7,618 bases of DNA from NCBI GenBank assembly GCA_037439945.1, contig JBBIVA010000143.1, positions 1 to 7,618 on the forward strand, written 5' to 3'. Shown one piece after another: positions 6,978-7,618 of the stretch. Source of the stretch: CALEUX01 sp037439945 (GTDB lineage Bacteria; Bacteroidota; Bacteroidia; Bacteroidales; Marinilabiliaceae). Position 1 is the first letter of the stretch. Every line of letters starts with the position of its first letter. A program made the translations under genes and the position numbers. The notes under the pieces are model-generated. The model did no database searches and was not told the DNA's origin. It saw only the letters and a list, made by a program, of their open reading frames with translations.

Positions 6978-7618
6978 CAATTGCCTATTGGTTTAACAAA
7001 ATGGTATTTAGTCCAACGTGAAAAAGACTTTTCGATGCTATAACCATTTGATAACTAAGATAAAATTGTTAATAACCTTTTAAAAAAGGAGCATCATTTC
7101 TACCAGAAATTTACGAACTTATGAAAAAACCCTGTAGAAACGGTTCAAAAACTAGACAAGACCCCACAATTGGAAATGTTTAAAACACCTCTGCAACATT
7201 TCATTAGAGAATAACATAAGCTCATATTGCTTTCGAAGCGAATAAATTGGGACTGGTTGGAAGCTGAACTAAGCAAGTTTTACTGTTTGGACAATGGTTG
7301 GCCCGGCGTTCCAATTCGAACAGTAGCCGGGATGTTGCTTCTACGCCGCATGTTTAACGAGAGTGATGAGAGCGTTATTGAGCGTTGGGTAGAAAACCCA
7401 TATTGGCAATACTTCTGTGGGGAGGTTTATTTTCGTCATGAACCACCGTTTGACAGAACAGAGTTGATAAAGTTTCGCAAACGAATTGGAGAAGAAGGAG
7501 CAGAGATACTTCTAAAGATGTCAATTGATTTATTTCCAAAGAAAGAAATACAGGAGAAGGAGATACTCATTGACACCACCGTACAAGAAAAGAATATTAC
7601 CTATCCAACAGATGCCAA
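6978..7618 (+). mobile_element. Left part of an IS5-family insertion sequence (boundary uncertain)
   Basis: The transposase remnant shows that an insertion sequence enters here and continues past the window. Its left end must lie between the nagB-like stop codon (6977) and about 7120. The 143 bases in between have no gene. The stretch beginning AGTCCAACGTGAAAAAGAC near 7011 could be the terminal inverted repeat, but this cannot be shown without the right end. The given start is the outer limit, not a mapped boundary. Confidence 0.5.
7121..7618 (+). pseudogene. IS5-family transposase, broken near the start and cut by the window edge
   Basis: From 7215 to the window end one frame is open and encodes a typical IS5-family transposase N-terminal region (DUF772/InsH-like). 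It includes GVPIRTVAGMLLLRRMF, ESVIERWVENPYWQYFCGE, FRKRIGEEGAE and IDTTVQEKNITYPTDA; the Asp of IDTTVQEKN is the expected first DDE residue. The family's N-terminus also reads through 7125-7211 in this frame (VETVQKLDKTPQLEMF, then KTPLQHFIRE) but meets a TAA at 7212-7214 just before HKLILLSKRINW. The likely original ATG at 7121 is out of frame with it and would rejoin if the A6 run at 7124-7129 had five A. Two lesions suggest an inactive copy. The rest of the gene and the right end of the element are outside the window. This stretch is visibly less AT-rich than the genes before it, which fits a mobile origin. Confidence 0.7.

Noticed and set aside
7086..7091. AAGGAG resembling a Shine-Dalgarno site
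   Set aside because: It lies about 30 bases from the ATG at 7121, too far to act in initiation, and none of the other genes here uses such a site.
7124..7130. AAAAAAC as a programmed -1 frameshift signal in the transposase
   Set aside because: A -1 shift from the ATG at 7121 does not reach the conserved frame; a +1 shift would be needed, so the usual slippery-site model does not fit. The downstream TAA would still stop translation.

Overview
The window looks like a piece of a Bacteroidota (Bacteroidetes) chromosome. The DNA is AT-rich (roughly one third G+C by eye). Start codons are preceded by A/T-rich stretches instead of Shine-Dalgarno sequences. Upstream gaps contain matches to the Bacteroidota -7 promoter element TAnnTTTG. 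Two of the proteins have domain fusions typical of that phylum: GH3-like plus serine hydrolase, and NagB plus PIG-L.

Layout: (1) 2-403, minus strand: a stand-alone CheY-like receiver protein. (2) 404-781: a very AT-rich divergent intergenic region with a promoter-like element facing each way. (3) 782-1903, plus: a secreted two-domain SGNH esterase of the CE2 type. (4) 2140-4872, plus: an exported fusion of a degenerate GH3-like (NagZ-type) region with a C-terminal class C beta-lactamase/AmiE-like serine hydrolase. (5) 4992-6977, plus: a cytoplasmic NagB-like sugar-phosphate isomerase/deaminase domain fused to a PIG-L/LmbE-type deacetylase. (6) From about 7121 to the window edge: the 5' part of an IS5-family transposase gene that appears broken near its start and runs off the window.

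Working together (inference): genes 4 and 5 fit salvage of amino sugars and cell-wall fragments. The exported serine hydrolase resembles enzymes that strip peptides from MurNAc. The NagB/PIG-L protein would act on GlcNAc-type sugars inside the cell. The CE2 esterase would deacetylate carbohydrates outside the cytoplasm. Two points cut against a simple reading. The GH3-like region lacks the family's catalytic motifs, and the NagB domain has Met and Thr where the canonical deaminase has two catalytic Asp residues. Both proteins may therefore not do what an automatic annotation (beta-N-acetylhexosaminidase, glucosamine-6-phosphate deaminase) would say. I found no RNA gene, CRISPR array or convincing intrinsic terminator.
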